From NCBI RefSeq assembly GCF_008386315.1, contig NZ_CP043808.1, positions 1,612,001 to 1,676,000 of the forward strand: DNA of 64,000 nt. Direction: 5' to 3'. Source of the DNA: Serinicoccus marinus DSM 15273 (GTDB lineage: Bacteria; Actinomycetota; Actinomycetes; Actinomycetales; Dermatophilaceae). The notes beneath the pieces are model-generated. The model saw only the letters and a list, made by a program, of their open reading frames with translations. It searched no databases and was not told the DNA's origin. Both the position numbers and the translations under genes were made by a program. Positions 27,403-35,463 of this stretch are shown in pieces (the first letter of the stretch is position 1; the number at the start of each line of letters is the position of its first letter).

Positions 27403-28602
27403 CTAGGCCGTCGCGCCCGGTCCGAGGAGCTCCAGGACGGTGCGGGCATACCCCCGGGCGGCGGTGACGAGCTCGTCGACCGCGACCGACTCGTCCGGGC
27501 GGTGCGCCTGCTCGGCCACGGACCCGGGCCCCTGCACCACGACGGGTATGCCCCACGCGTCCGCCACGAAGCCACCGTCGCAGGCGGCGGTCCAGCCGGC
27601 GAGGGGCGCCGGACCGCGCCCCGCGGCGGACATCGCCCCGTCCACCGCCGTCACGAAGGGGTCGCGCGGCGAGGTCTCGAAGCCGGGCATGTCCATGGGC
27701 GAGGAGAGGGTCCACGTCAGGCCACGCTCGTCCAGGTCGAGCCGGTCGAGCCGATGCCGCAGCGCGTCGAGCACGCCGTCGACCGGCTCGCCAGGAAGGA
27801 GCCGGCGGTCCACCTCGAGGCGGCACAGGTCGGGGACCGCCGAGCCCGAGGTGCCGCCGGAGATGACGCCCACGTTGAGCGTCGCGGGACCGACGAGCGG
27901 GTGCGCGTCGACGCGCAGCTCCTCGTGCCAGCGCTCCAGGTCGGCCACCACCCGGGCGGCGCCGCCGATCGCGTTGCGGCCGTCCTCGGGTCGACCGGCG
28001 TGCGCCGCGACCCCGCGCACCTCGACGTGCAGGTAGGACGCGCCCCGCGCCGCCACGACCGTCGTCAGGTCCGTCGGCTCCGCCACGACGCACCCGAGCA
28101 GGTCCGGTCGAGGGCCGGCGACGAGGGCCCGGATGCCGAGACCGTTCTGCTCCTCGTCGCACAGCGCGTCCAGGTGCACCGGTCCGGAGGGGACGAGCCG
28201 GGCCTCCCGGACCGCGGCGAGCGCCAGCAGCACGGCGGCGAGGCCGCCCTTCATGTCCGCGCTCCCGCGACCGCCCAGCCGTCCCTCGACGACCGACCCG
28301 GCATACGGGTCGCCGGTCCAGTCCTTCGGATCGCCGGGCGGGACCACGTCGGTATGCCCGAGGAACAGCAGCCCCGGGCCGTCACCCCCGGGCAGCGTGA
28401 CGCGCACGTTGGGTCGCCCGGGCGCCACGTCGTGCTCGGCCACCTGCAGCCCCAGCTCGGCGGCCAGCGAGGTGAGGACCGCGGCCGTGGCGGCCTCCTC
28501 GCCCGGAGGGTTGGCCCCCGGGGCCCGGACCAGGGCGGTGGCCATCGGCAGCAGCCGCTGCGCGGTGATCGCGTCGAGGACGGCGCCCTCGTCCGGGGTC
28601 AC
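27403..28602 (-). CDS. M20-family metallopeptidase/deacylase, ArgE/DapE-like
   Basis: The 399-residue di-zinc hydrolase has FLGHTDVVPPGD, GRGSADMKGGLAAVLLA, DEEQNGLGIRAL and EPTD, the expected metal and general-base positions. The dimerisation lid (HVEVRGVAAHAGRPEDGRNA) is present. M20 enzymes remove acyl groups from N-acyl amino acids, for example N-acetylornithine. In this island it is the best candidate to deacetylate N-acetyl-diaminobutyrate, a job done by the unrelated DoeB in known ectoine pathways. The GTG start overlaps the stop of the class I aminotransferase. Confidence 0.85.
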   Translation of the reverse strand: MTPDEGAVLDAITAQRLLPMATALVRAPGANPPGEEAATAAVLTSLAAELGLQVAEHDVAPGRPNVRVTLPGGDGPGLLFLGHTDVVPPGDPKDWTGDPYAGSVVEGRLGGRGSADMKGGLAAVLLALAAVREARLVPSGPVHLDALCDEEQNGLGIRALVAGPRPDLLGCVVAEPTDLTTVVAARGASYLHVEVRGVAAHAGRPEDGRNAIGGAARVVADLERWHEELRVDAHPLVGPATLNVGVISGGTSGSAVPDLCRLEVDRRLLPGEPVDGVLDALRHRLDRLDLDERGLTWTLSSPMDMPGFETSPRDPFVTAVDGAMSAAGRGPAPLAGWTAACDGGFVADAWGIPVVVQGPGSVAEQAHRPDESVAVDELVTAARGYARTVLELLGPGATA

Positions 28603-29816
28603 CGGTGCGCCAGCGAGTCGACCGCGCGCGCCAGCCGCGCCACGCCCTCGCGGATCCGGTCCGGCGGGGTCGAGGCGAAGCACAGGCGCAGGTCGTGCGG
28701 GAAGCGCCGGGCGGGGGAGAAGGCGTTGCCCGGGATGTAGGCGACACCCTCCGCCAGCGCGACCTCGAACAGTGCCTCGGTGTCGACGTCGCCGCCGAAG
28801 CTCACCCAGAGGAAGAAGCCGCCCTCGGGGTCGGTCCACGTGGCCCGGCCGGCGAAGTGCTCGGTGAGCGCGGCCTGCATGGCCTCCTTGCGGCGGCGGT
28901 ACTCCTGACGCTGGGTGACGAGATGATCCTCCAGGTGCCCGGCCCGGAGGAAGTCCGCGACCAGGCGCTGGGCGGGCAGGTTGGTGCAGGTGTCCATGGT
29001 CTGCTTGGCGTGGATGAGCAGCTGGCCGAGGCTGGGGTCGGCGTCCACCCAGCCGACCCGCAGCCCCGGGGCGATGATCTTGGAGAAGGTGCGCACCGAG
29101 AAGACCAACGGATCGCCGTCGGCCAGCTCGTGCAGGCTGGGCAGCGCCTCGCCGGCGAAGCGCAGCATGCCGTAGGGGTCGTCGTCCAGCACCACGCTGC
29201 CCCAGTCCTGGGCCAGGCCGATCAGCTCCTGGCGACGGGTGAGCGACATCGAGGTGCCCGACGGGTTCTGGAAGGTCGGCACGGTGTAGATGAGCTTGGG
29301 GGTGCGACCGGCCCGCTCGACCGCCTCCCGCAGCGCGTCGATGGACATCCCCTCCTCGTCCACGGGGATCTCGGCCAGCTCGGCCTGGTAGGCGAGCGCC
29401 GTGGCGCTGCCGTTGGTGTAGGTCGGGGACTCGACCGTGACGAGGTCACCGGGGTCGATGAAGAGCTTCGCCGCCAGGTCGAGTCCCTGCATACCCCCGG
29501 CGGTGATGGTCAGCCGCTCCGCGGTGGTGGCGTCGGTCGTGCCCTCCAGCATCTCCAGGAGGGCGGTGCGCAGCGGCGGGTCACCCTCGGTGGCGGCGTA
29601 GTCGAAGGCGTCGGCGCCGTGCAGCGCGCTCCGGGCTGCCTCGTTCAGCTGGTCGGTGGGGATGGCCTCGGCTGCGGGGCTGCCCATGGCGAAGCGGACG
29701 ATGTCGTGCGTCTGCTGCGCGAGCAGCGAGGTGCTGGAGTCGATGACCGAGCCGACGAGCAGGTCGGCGCGGGAGGCCAGCGGCAGCGTGGTCGAGGCGG
29801 TCGTGACGGGGGTCAT
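28599..29816 (-). CDS. Class I PLP aminotransferase, 2-aminoadipate/MocR-like catalytic domain
   Basis: The 405 residues match LysN/2-aminoadipate and MocR-type aminotransferases: FAMGSPAAEAIP, TAGGMQGLDLAAKLF, YTVPTFQNPSGTSMS, VLDDDPYGMLRF and the PLP-lysine region SVRTFSKIIAPGLRVGW. There is no N-terminal GntR domain, so it is an enzyme, not an EnuR/MocR regulator. The role may be transamination of a pathway intermediate with a keto acid. It overlaps the M24 gene (ATGA) and the M20 gene (GTGA), showing one minus-strand operon. Confidence 0.87.
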   Translation of the reverse strand: MTPVTTASTTLPLASRADLLVGSVIDSSTSLLAQQTHDIVRFAMGSPAAEAIPTDQLNEAARSALHGADAFDYAATEGDPPLRTALLEMLEGTTDATTAERLTITAGGMQGLDLAAKLFIDPGDLVTVESPTYTNGSATALAYQAELAEIPVDEEGMSIDALREAVERAGRTPKLIYTVPTFQNPSGTSMSLTRRQELIGLAQDWGSVVLDDDPYGMLRFAGEALPSLHELADGDPLVFSVRTFSKIIAPGLRVGWVDADPSLGQLLIHAKQTMDTCTNLPAQRLVADFLRAGHLEDHLVTQRQEYRRRKEAMQAALTEHFAGRATWTDPEGGFFLWVSFGGDVDTEALFEVALAEGVAYIPGNAFSPARRFPHDLRLCFASTPPDRIREGVARLARAVDSLAHR

Positions 29817-31033
29817 GCGTGGATCACCAGTCCTTGGTCGAGGGGGGCGAGCAGTTCGGGTCCGGCCTCGGTGACGAGCACCGACTCGGAGGTCTCGTAG
29901 CCCCAGCCGTCCATCCACATCCCGAGGATGAGGTGGAAGCACATGCCGGGCTCCAGCGCGGTGTCGTCCTCGGCGCGCAGGCTCACCGTGCGCTCACCCC
30001 AGTCGGGTGGGTAGCCGATGCCGATCGAGTAGCCGATGCGCGAGTCCTTGCGCAGCCCGTGCCGGGTCAGCTCCGCGGTGAAGGCGGCGTGGACGTCGGC
30101 GGCGGTGGCGCCGGGGTGCACCGCGCGCAGCGCCGCCTCCAGGCCGAGGCCGGTGGCCTCGGCCGTCCGGGCCAGCCGCGGGGGAGGAGGGCCGAGGCTG
30201 ACGGTCCGCGCGAGCGGCACGTGGTAGCGGCGGTGGACCCCGGCCAGCTCGATCGTCGTCGCCTCCCCCTGGCGCAGCGGCTCCTCCACCCACGTCAGGT
30301 GAGGGGTGCCGGCGGTCTCGCCGCTGGGGAGCATGGGGACGATGGCCGGGTAGTCACCGCCCAGCGCCTCGGTGCCGTGCGCCTGCGCCTGCTGGATCTG
30401 CGCCACCACGTCGCACTGGCGCCGGCCGGCCCGCAGGGCGTCGATCGCCGCGGTCATGGCGCGCACGGTGACCTCCCCGGCCGCGCGCAGGAGGGCGACC
30501 TCGGTGTCGGACTTCACCACGCGCAACCAGTTGACCAGCTCCCGGCTGTCGACGACCTCGGCCTGCGGGAGCGTGGCCCCGAAGGCGAGGTAGGCGCGGG
30601 GGGAGAAGAAGTGGGCGTCCAGCTCCATCGCGATCGTCCCGGCGCCGGAGGGCAGGACCCCGACCTCCCGTCCGGTGCTCGCGATCCACTCCCACGGATG
30701 GATGTCGTGCCGGTGCACGTAGTGCTCCGGATAACCGTGGATCCGGTCCCGGGGCAGGGTCGCGGTGTGGTGACCGCCCTTGGCGTCCATCGCCCGCAGC
30801 ACGAGATGGGCCTCGCCCTGCGCCGGCACCAGGAGAGCCTGGGGCATGTAGAACGACCAGGCATTGTAGCCGGTCAGGTAGTAGAGGTTGGCCGGGTCGG
30901 TGACCACGAGGGCGTCCAGGCCGCGCCCGCGCAGCACCTCCTGGGTGCGCGCCATGCGTCGCTCGTGCTCGGGACGCAGCGTGTGGGGATGGGCCGTCTG
31001 CGCGGCCCGCGTGATCTCGGTGAGCCCGCTCAT
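29813..31033 (-). CDS. M24-family hydrolase, DoeA (ectoine hydrolase)-like
   Basis: The 406 residues have a creatinase/prolidase-like N-domain and a pita-bread C-domain. Against DoeA/EutD as I recall it, these blocks align: YLTGYNAWSFYMPQALLVP, NWLRVVKSDTEVALLR, GGDYPAIVPMLPSG, RRYHVPLARTV, IGYPPDWGERTVSLR and TSESVLVTE. DoeA opens the ectoine ring to N-alpha-acetyl-L-2,4-diaminobutyrate. Unlike prolidases, the family lacks a full set of metal ligands. A plain Xaa-Pro peptidase is less likely given the GGDYPAIVP block and context. It is the second gene of the minus-strand operon. Confidence 0.82.
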   Translation of the reverse strand: MSGLTEITRAAQTAHPHTLRPEHERRMARTQEVLRGRGLDALVVTDPANLYYLTGYNAWSFYMPQALLVPAQGEAHLVLRAMDAKGGHHTATLPRDRIHGYPEHYVHRHDIHPWEWIASTGREVGVLPSGAGTIAMELDAHFFSPRAYLAFGATLPQAEVVDSRELVNWLRVVKSDTEVALLRAAGEVTVRAMTAAIDALRAGRRQCDVVAQIQQAQAHGTEALGGDYPAIVPMLPSGETAGTPHLTWVEEPLRQGEATTIELAGVHRRYHVPLARTVSLGPPPPRLARTAEATGLGLEAALRAVHPGATAADVHAAFTAELTRHGLRKDSRIGYSIGIGYPPDWGERTVSLRAEDDTALEPGMCFHLILGMWMDGWGYETSESVLVTEAGPELLAPLDQGLVIHA

Positions 31034-31251
31034 ACCCTCTCCTCGGCGCTGCTGGTGCTGACGGTCGAGCCGTCCCCGACCTCCGGCCGGTGGCACAGGA
31101 GCCCCTGGCCGGGGCCGACCGCCTCGACGTCGTAGGGCACCACGACACCGATCCCGGGCTCCGGCAGTGACGCCCCGGTCGCGACCGGTGCTGCGCTCGC
31201 CGGTCGCGGTCGTGCCGCGCCCACCGTCAGACTCTCCTGCACCCGCCCCAC
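31030..31251 (-). CDS. Short unassigned ORF leading the minus-strand operon
   Basis: About 73 residues from a GTG at 31251 (another GTG at 31242) run to a TGA overlapping the M24 start codon. The piece GIGVVVPYD resembles the N-terminus of EutA/arylmalonate-decarboxylase-like proteins, but nothing after it does. It could be a truncated racemase-family gene or just a leader. It begins 17 bases downstream of the operator at 31268-31281. Confidence that it makes a protein is low. Confidence 0.35.
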   Translation of the reverse strand: MGRVQESLTVGAARPRPASAAPVATGASLPEPGIGVVVPYDVEAVGPGQGLLCHRPEVGDGSTVSTSSAEERV

Positions 31252-31267
31252 GATGCCTGACGGAGGA

Positions 31268-31301
31268 GATTGTTGACAATCCGACACGACCTTTCTACCG
31301 T
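31268..31301 (+). promoter_or_regulatory. GntR operator overlapping -35, leaderless promoter of the plus-strand unit
   Basis: GATTGTTGACAATC (31268-31281) contains the -35 TTGACA (31273-31278). A -10 TACCGT (31296-31301) follows after 17 bp, and the GTG start at 31308 is 6 bases further on. The same operator is upstream of the divergent M24 operon. Binding here would block RNA polymerase directly. Confidence 0.7.
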
Positions 31302-31307
31302 CGCGCT

Positions 31308-32303
31308 GTGACCGGACACCGCCCCCGCGTCGTGGTGCTCACCGCTCCCGGCCTCGACCCACCGCCGCAGCTGGAGGAGGTCGCCGCGGAGGTGGACCTC
31401 GTGGTGGTCACCGCCGACGATCTGGCGACGGCGCTCCCGGGCGCCCGGGCACTCCTCCTGTGGGACTTCTTCTCCGCCGCGGTCGAGAATGCCTGGCCGG
31501 CGGCCGACTCGCTGGAGTGGATCCACGTCGCCGCAGCAGGGGTGGACTCACTGCTCTTCGACGAGCTGCGTGCCTCGCCGGTGATGGTGACCAACGCGCA
31601 CGGGGTCTTCGACCGCCCCATCGCCGAGTTCGTCCTCGCCAGCATCCTGGCCCACGCCAAGCGGCTCCACGAGAGCATGCGGCTGCAGCGGGACCACGAG
31701 TGGGCCCACCGGGAGACCACCCTGGTGCGCGGCCAGCGGGTGCTCGTGGTCGGCACCGGGGGGATCGGCCGGGAGATCGCCCGGCTGCTCCGCGCCGTCG
31801 GGTGCGAGGTGCGCGGGGCGGGTCGACGGGAGCGCGCGGCGGACCCCGACTTCGGGACCGTGGTGCGCAGCGACGCGCTGGTGGAGCACGTGGGCTGGGC
31901 CGACCACCTGGTCAACGCCACGCCGCTGACGCCGGCGACGCGAGGGCTGCTCGACGCCGCCGTCTTCGCCGCCATGCGCCGTGAGGCCCACGTCGTCAAC
32001 ATCGGTCGGGGGGCGAGCCTGGTGGAGGCGGACCTGCTCTCGGCGCTCCGCGCGGGCCGCCTCGCGGGAGCCTCGCTGGACGTCTTCCAGACCGAGCCGC
32101 TCCCGGACGACTCGCCCCTGTGGGACGCGCCGGGGCTGGTGGTCTCCGCGCACCTGTCGGGAGACGTCACAGGCTGGCGGGACCGGCTGGCCGAGCAGTT
32201 CGTCGCCAACCTGCGGCGGTGGCGCGCGGGGGAGCCTTTGACCGGCGTCGTCGACAGCCGCCTCGGCTACGTCCCCGGGGCCGAGGCGACTGAGTCGCCA
32301 TGA
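31308..32303 (+). CDS. D-2-hydroxyacid dehydrogenase family oxidoreductase
   Basis: The 331-residue protein has the NAD-binding VLVVGTGGIGREIARLLRAVG (about residues 145-165) and NATPLTPATRGLLDAA. The NIGRGASLVEADLLSAL block also matches. Catalytic positions are Arg near 238 within the conserved substrate site, a Glu near 267, and a His in SAHLSGD near 285. The substrate is unknown; a 2-keto or 2-hydroxy acid made by the linked aminotransferase is plausible. It shares the operator with the M24 operon and overlaps the amidase by four bases. Confidence 0.85.
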   Translation: MTGHRPRVVVLTAPGLDPPPQLEEVAAEVDLVVVTADDLATALPGARALLLWDFFSAAVENAWPAADSLEWIHVAAAGVDSLLFDELRASPVMVTNAHGVFDRPIAEFVLASILAHAKRLHESMRLQRDHEWAHRETTLVRGQRVLVVGTGGIGREIARLLRAVGCEVRGAGRRERAADPDFGTVVRSDALVEHVGWADHLVNATPLTPATRGLLDAAVFAAMRREAHVVNIGRGASLVEADLLSALRAGRLAGASLDVFQTEPLPDDSPLWDAPGLVVSAHLSGDVTGWRDRLAEQFVANLRRWRAGEPLTGVVDSRLGYVPGAEATESP

Positions 32304-33733
32304 CGTCCGGGCGACCGACCGTCTCCGAGTTGTCCGCAGCCTTCGCCTACGGCACGTCGACGCCGCTGGAGACGACCGAGCGTGCCCTGGAGGCGATCGA
32401 CCGCTTCGACCCGGTCGTCCACGCGATGGTCCTGGTGGACCGCGAGGGCGCGCTCGCGGCCGCGCGGGAGGCGACCCGGCGCTGGGCGGCGGGCACCCCG
32501 CTGAGCCCGATCGACGGCATACCGACGACGATCAAGGACATCCTGCTCACCCGGGGCTGGCCCACGTTGCGGGGCAGCCTGCTCATCGACGAGGGGCAGC
32601 CGCAGGACTGGACCGAGGACGCGCCGGCCGTCGCCCGGCTGCGCGCGGCGGGATGCGTCCTGCTCGGGAAGAACAGCACTCCCGAGTTCGCGTGGAAAGG
32701 GGTCACCGACTCGCTCCGTCACGGACCGACGGGCAACCCGTGGGACCCCGGCCTCACCGCCGGCGGGTCCAGCGGGGGAGCGGCGGCCGCGGTCGCCCTC
32801 GGCATGGGTGCCTGGTCGATCGGCACCGACGGGGGCGGGTCCGTGCGCATCCCGGCCTCCTTCACCGGGACCGTCGCGCTCAAGCCGACGTACGGCCGGA
32901 TCCCGCTGTACCCGGCCAGCCCGTACGGCACGCTCTCGCACGCGGGACCCATGACGACGAGCGTGGCGGACGCGGCGCTCCTGCTCGACCTCGTCGGCCG
33001 CCCCGACCCGCGCGACTGGTCGGCGCTGCCCGAGGCGAGCGGGTCGTTCCGGGAGGGTCTCGAGGACGGGGTCGCGGGCCTGCGGGTGGCGGTCTCGCCG
33101 CGCCTCGGCCTGGACGTCGACAACGACCCGGCGGTCGAGTCGGCGGTGCTGGCCACGGCGCAGCGGCTCGCCGAGGACGGTGCCCGCGTGGAGCAGGTGG
33201 ACCCCGGCATCAGTGACCCCGTGGACGCCTTCCACGTGCTGTGGTTCAGCGGCGCCGCCAAGGTCATCGAGGGCTACGGTCCCGCAGCCCTGGAGCGGGT
33301 GGACCCGGGTCTGCGCGAGGCGGTGCTGCGTCACGGCGCCGGGGCGAGCGCGAGCGCCTACCTGGACGCGACGGCGGTCCGGATGGACCTGGGGCGGCGG
33401 ATGGGGCTCTTCCACGAGACCTACGACGTGCTCCTCACCCCCACCATGCCGATCCCGCCCTTCGAGCTCGGGCACCAGGCCCCTCGCGGGGACGACGCCC
33501 TCTGGACGTCGTGGACGCCCTACACCTACCCCTTCAACATGACCCAGCAGCCGGCGCTGTCGGTGCCGTGCGGGACGACGTCGGAAGGTCGCCCGATCGG
33601 GCTGCAGGTGGTCGGGGCCCGGCACGCGGACGCCCTGGTGCTCCGGGTGGGCCGGGCGATCGAGCGGCGGGCCCCGGTCGGGCTGCCCCCGATGCTGTAC
33701 GCCCCGTCAGCAGAGCGAGGGGAAGAGGCATGA
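32300..33733 (+). CDS. Amidase-signature enzyme
   Basis: The 477-residue protein has the full Ser-cisSer-Lys catalytic set of the family: Lys79 in TIKDILLT, Ser157 in [11 protein letters not shown] and the nucleophile Ser181 in [13 protein letters not shown]. Substrates of the family range from aryl and alkyl amides to carbamoyl compounds. Here it may hydrolyse an N-acyl or ring-derived amide, and it could replace the M20 enzyme as the deacetylase. It is coupled to the dehydrogenase and to the DUF3830 gene by ATGA overlaps. Confidence 0.88.
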   Translation: MTSGRPTVSELSAAFAYGTSTPLETTERALEAIDRFDPVVHAMVLVDREGALAAAREATRRWAAGTPLSPIDGIPTTIKDILLTRGWPTLRGSLLIDEGQPQDWTEDAPAVARLRAAGCVLLGKNSTPEFAWKGVTDSLRHGPTGNPWDPGLTAGGSSGGAAAAVALGMGAWSIGTDGGGSVRIPASFTGTVALKPTYGRIPLYPASPYGTLSHAGPMTTSVADAALLLDLVGRPDPRDWSALPEASGSFREGLEDGVAGLRVAVSPRLGLDVDNDPAVESAVLATAQRLAEDGARVEQVDPGISDPVDAFHVLWFSGAAKVIEGYGPAALERVDPGLREAVLRHGAGASASAYLDATAVRMDLGRRMGLFHETYDVLLTPTMPIPPFELGHQAPRGDDALWTSWTPYTYPFNMTQQPALSVPCGTTSEGRPIGLQVVGARHADALVLRVGRAIERRAPVGLPPMLYAPSAERGEEA

Positions 33734-34243
33734 GCAGATTCGTCACCGTCACCCTCGAGCAGCACGGCGTGACCTGCCGGGCCCGCCTCCAAGACGAGGA
33801 GGCGCCGCGCACCTGCGCCGCGGTCTGAGACCTGCTGCCGACCAGCGCGCAGGTTTACCACGGCAAAGTACGCCCGCAACGAGATCTACACCCTGCTCCC
33901 GCACCCGGGGCGGCAGCGCGAGCCGGACCGGGAGAACACCACGATCACCCCGATCCCGGGCGACCTGTGCTGGTTCACCTTCGACGGCGACCAGCTGGGC
34001 AACGCCGCCTACGGCTACGAGACGCAGGAGGCCCACCGGGCCGCGGGTGCAGGTGGCCTGGTGGACCTGGCGCTGTTCTACGGGCGCAACAACCTGCTGA
34101 TCAACGGGGACCAGGGATGGGTGCCCGGCAACGTCTTCGGTGAGGTCGTCGAGGGTCTGGCCGAGATGGCGGCCGCCTGCCAGGACCTGTGGATGGGCGG
34201 TGTCCGCGGCGAGCGGCTCACGCTCCGGCGGGCGGAGGACTGA
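33730..34243 (+). pseudogene. DUF3830 protein with an in-frame stop and a frameshift
   Basis: DUF3830 proteins (cyclophilin-like fold) often sit in amidase and ectoine-type catabolic loci. The product starts [16 protein letters not shown] but meets TGA at 33826-33828, where the context AAV-stop-DLLPTSAQVYHGK suggests a lost Trp codon (TGG). An extra A in AAA at 33865-33867 then shifts the frame. The remainder (KYARNEIYTLLPHPG, TITPIPGDLCWFTFDGDQLGN, FYGRNNLLINGDQGWVPGN) is well conserved. Two independent lesions, one a substitution, make a real pseudogene more likely here than elsewhere in the window. Confidence 0.75.
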
Positions 34244-34277
34244 GGGCGGTGCCGCTGTCCTAGCCCTGCGGTCGCGC

Positions 34278-34283
34278 TAGCGT
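34278..34283 (+). promoter_or_regulatory. -10 element TAGCGT, leaderless start
   Basis: TAGCGT ends 6 bases before the ATG at 34290. No ribosome site is present between them, and no good -35 is visible. Confidence 0.45.
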
Positions 34284-34289
34284 GGGCGG

Positions 34290-34775
34290 ATGGCACGTCG
34301 TTGGGGATGGATCGCCGGGATGGTCGTCGTGGGTCTGCTGCTCACCCTGCCGCAGGTGGCCCTGTGGCGGCCGACCCCGGACACGCCGCTGCAGCAGGGG
34401 CTGTTCTGGGTCGCGGGCCTGTCCTACCACGTGTCGGGGCTGCTGCTCGGCGTGGCGCTGGTCGCGGCCGCGGTCCTGGTGGGCGAACGCGGCGGTCTGG
34501 TCCGCCTGACCGGTGGGTCGGCACCACGGCTGCTGCTCCTCGCGATGGCGCTGGTGGTGCTCGGCACGGTCGCCGGATGGGGTGTGCAGGGGCTCGCGCT
34601 CGGGGTGGAGGGTCAGGGTCTCGTGGGCTGGTCGCTGCTGCTGATCCAGGTCTTCGCCTGGGTGGTGGGACTCGGCTATGCCCTGGCAGGGGTCTGGCTC
34701 GCCGGCAGGCTCCCCGCACCCCACCGGGAGCACGCCCCGGCAGGACCGGTGAGAGACCCGTCACAACCGCGGTAG
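34290..34775 (+). CDS. Four-helix membrane protein of unknown function
   Basis: The 161 residues contain four hydrophobic stretches at about residues 7-25, 43-66, 79-100 and 112-138, and a Pro/Arg-rich cytoplasmic tail. I do not recognise a family. It stands alone between the catabolic island and the pgsA-like gene. Confidence 0.65.
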   Translation: MARRWGWIAGMVVVGLLLTLPQVALWRPTPDTPLQQGLFWVAGLSYHVSGLLLGVALVAAAVLVGERGGLVRLTGGSAPRLLLLAMALVVLGTVAGWGVQGLALGVEGQGLVGWSLLLIQVFAWVVGLGYALAGVWLAGRLPAPHREHAPAGPVRDPSQPR

Positions 34776-34827
34776 GGGGCGCGTCGCCGGGTCGGCGGGG
34801 TCACCCGAGCGCCTAGACTTCCGGGGT

Positions 34828-35463
34828 ATGACGGGCGTCCAGGGGGATCGGCCCGGTCCGGCGCCGGAGCAGCGCGTGCTGCCCGTCACGGACCGGCTCT
34901 GGACCGTGCCCAACCTGCTGTCAATGGTCCGTCTCGCCCTCGTGCCCGTCTTCGTCTGGAGCCTGCTGCGGCACGAGCTGGGCTGGGCGGCGCTCGTGCT
35001 CGTGGTGGCGGGAGCCTCCGACTTCGCCGACGGCAAGATCGCGCGGCACTACGGACTGACCAGCCGGCTGGGGCAGGTCCTGGACCCGGTCGCCGACCGG
35101 CTCTACATCGCCGCGACCGTGCTCGGTCTCGCGGCCGTCTCGGTCATCCCGTGGTGGCTCGTGGCCGTGCTCTTCGCCCGGGAGGCCTTCATCGTCCTGA
35201 TGTACCCCGTCGTGCGGCGCCACGCGCTGCCGATCCCCGAAGTGACCTTCATCGGCAAGGCGGCGACCTTCAACCTGCTCGGCGGTTTCCCCCTGCTGCT
35301 GCTGGGGCACGTCGAGGGGTGGTGGACGGTGCTCTCCCTGGCCTGCGGCTGGGCGCTGGTGTGGTGGGGCACGGTGCTCTACTGGGTCACCGGTGTGACC
35401 TACGGCTGGCAGGTGGCCCACATGGTGCGCCAGCGTCGCGACGCCGGGAGAGTGGTCCGGTGA
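34828..35463 (+). CDS. CDP-alcohol phosphatidyltransferase (PgsA-like)
   Basis: The 211-residue membrane enzyme has the class motif D-x2-D-G-x2-A-R-x8-G-x3-D-x3-D in DFADGKIARHYGLTSRLGQ through LDPVADR (about residues 68-94). Five or six hydrophobic helices surround it. It should move a phosphatidyl group from CDP-diacylglycerol to an alcohol such as glycerol phosphate; the exact acceptor is not fixed by sequence. A -10 TAGACT at 34814-34819 lies 8 bases before the ATG. The next gene starts inside its stop codon. Confidence 0.85.
   Translation: MTGVQGDRPGPAPEQRVLPVTDRLWTVPNLLSMVRLALVPVFVWSLLRHELGWAALVLVVAGASDFADGKIARHYGLTSRLGQVLDPVADRLYIAATVLGLAAVSVIPWWLVAVLFAREAFIVLMYPVVRRHALPIPEVTFIGKAATFNLLGGFPLLLLGHVEGWWTVLSLACGWALVWWGTVLYWVTGVTYGWQVAHMVRQRRDAGRVVR

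Noticed and set aside
28599..29816. Class I aminotransferase as the EnuR/MocR regulator of the island
   Set aside because: There is no N-terminal winged-helix domain, and the start overlaps the upstream gene directly.
33826..33828. Selenocysteine or programmed readthrough at the TGA in the DUF3830 gene
   Set aside because: The family has Trp at this place, no SECIS-like hairpin is clear, and a second frameshift follows 40 bases later.
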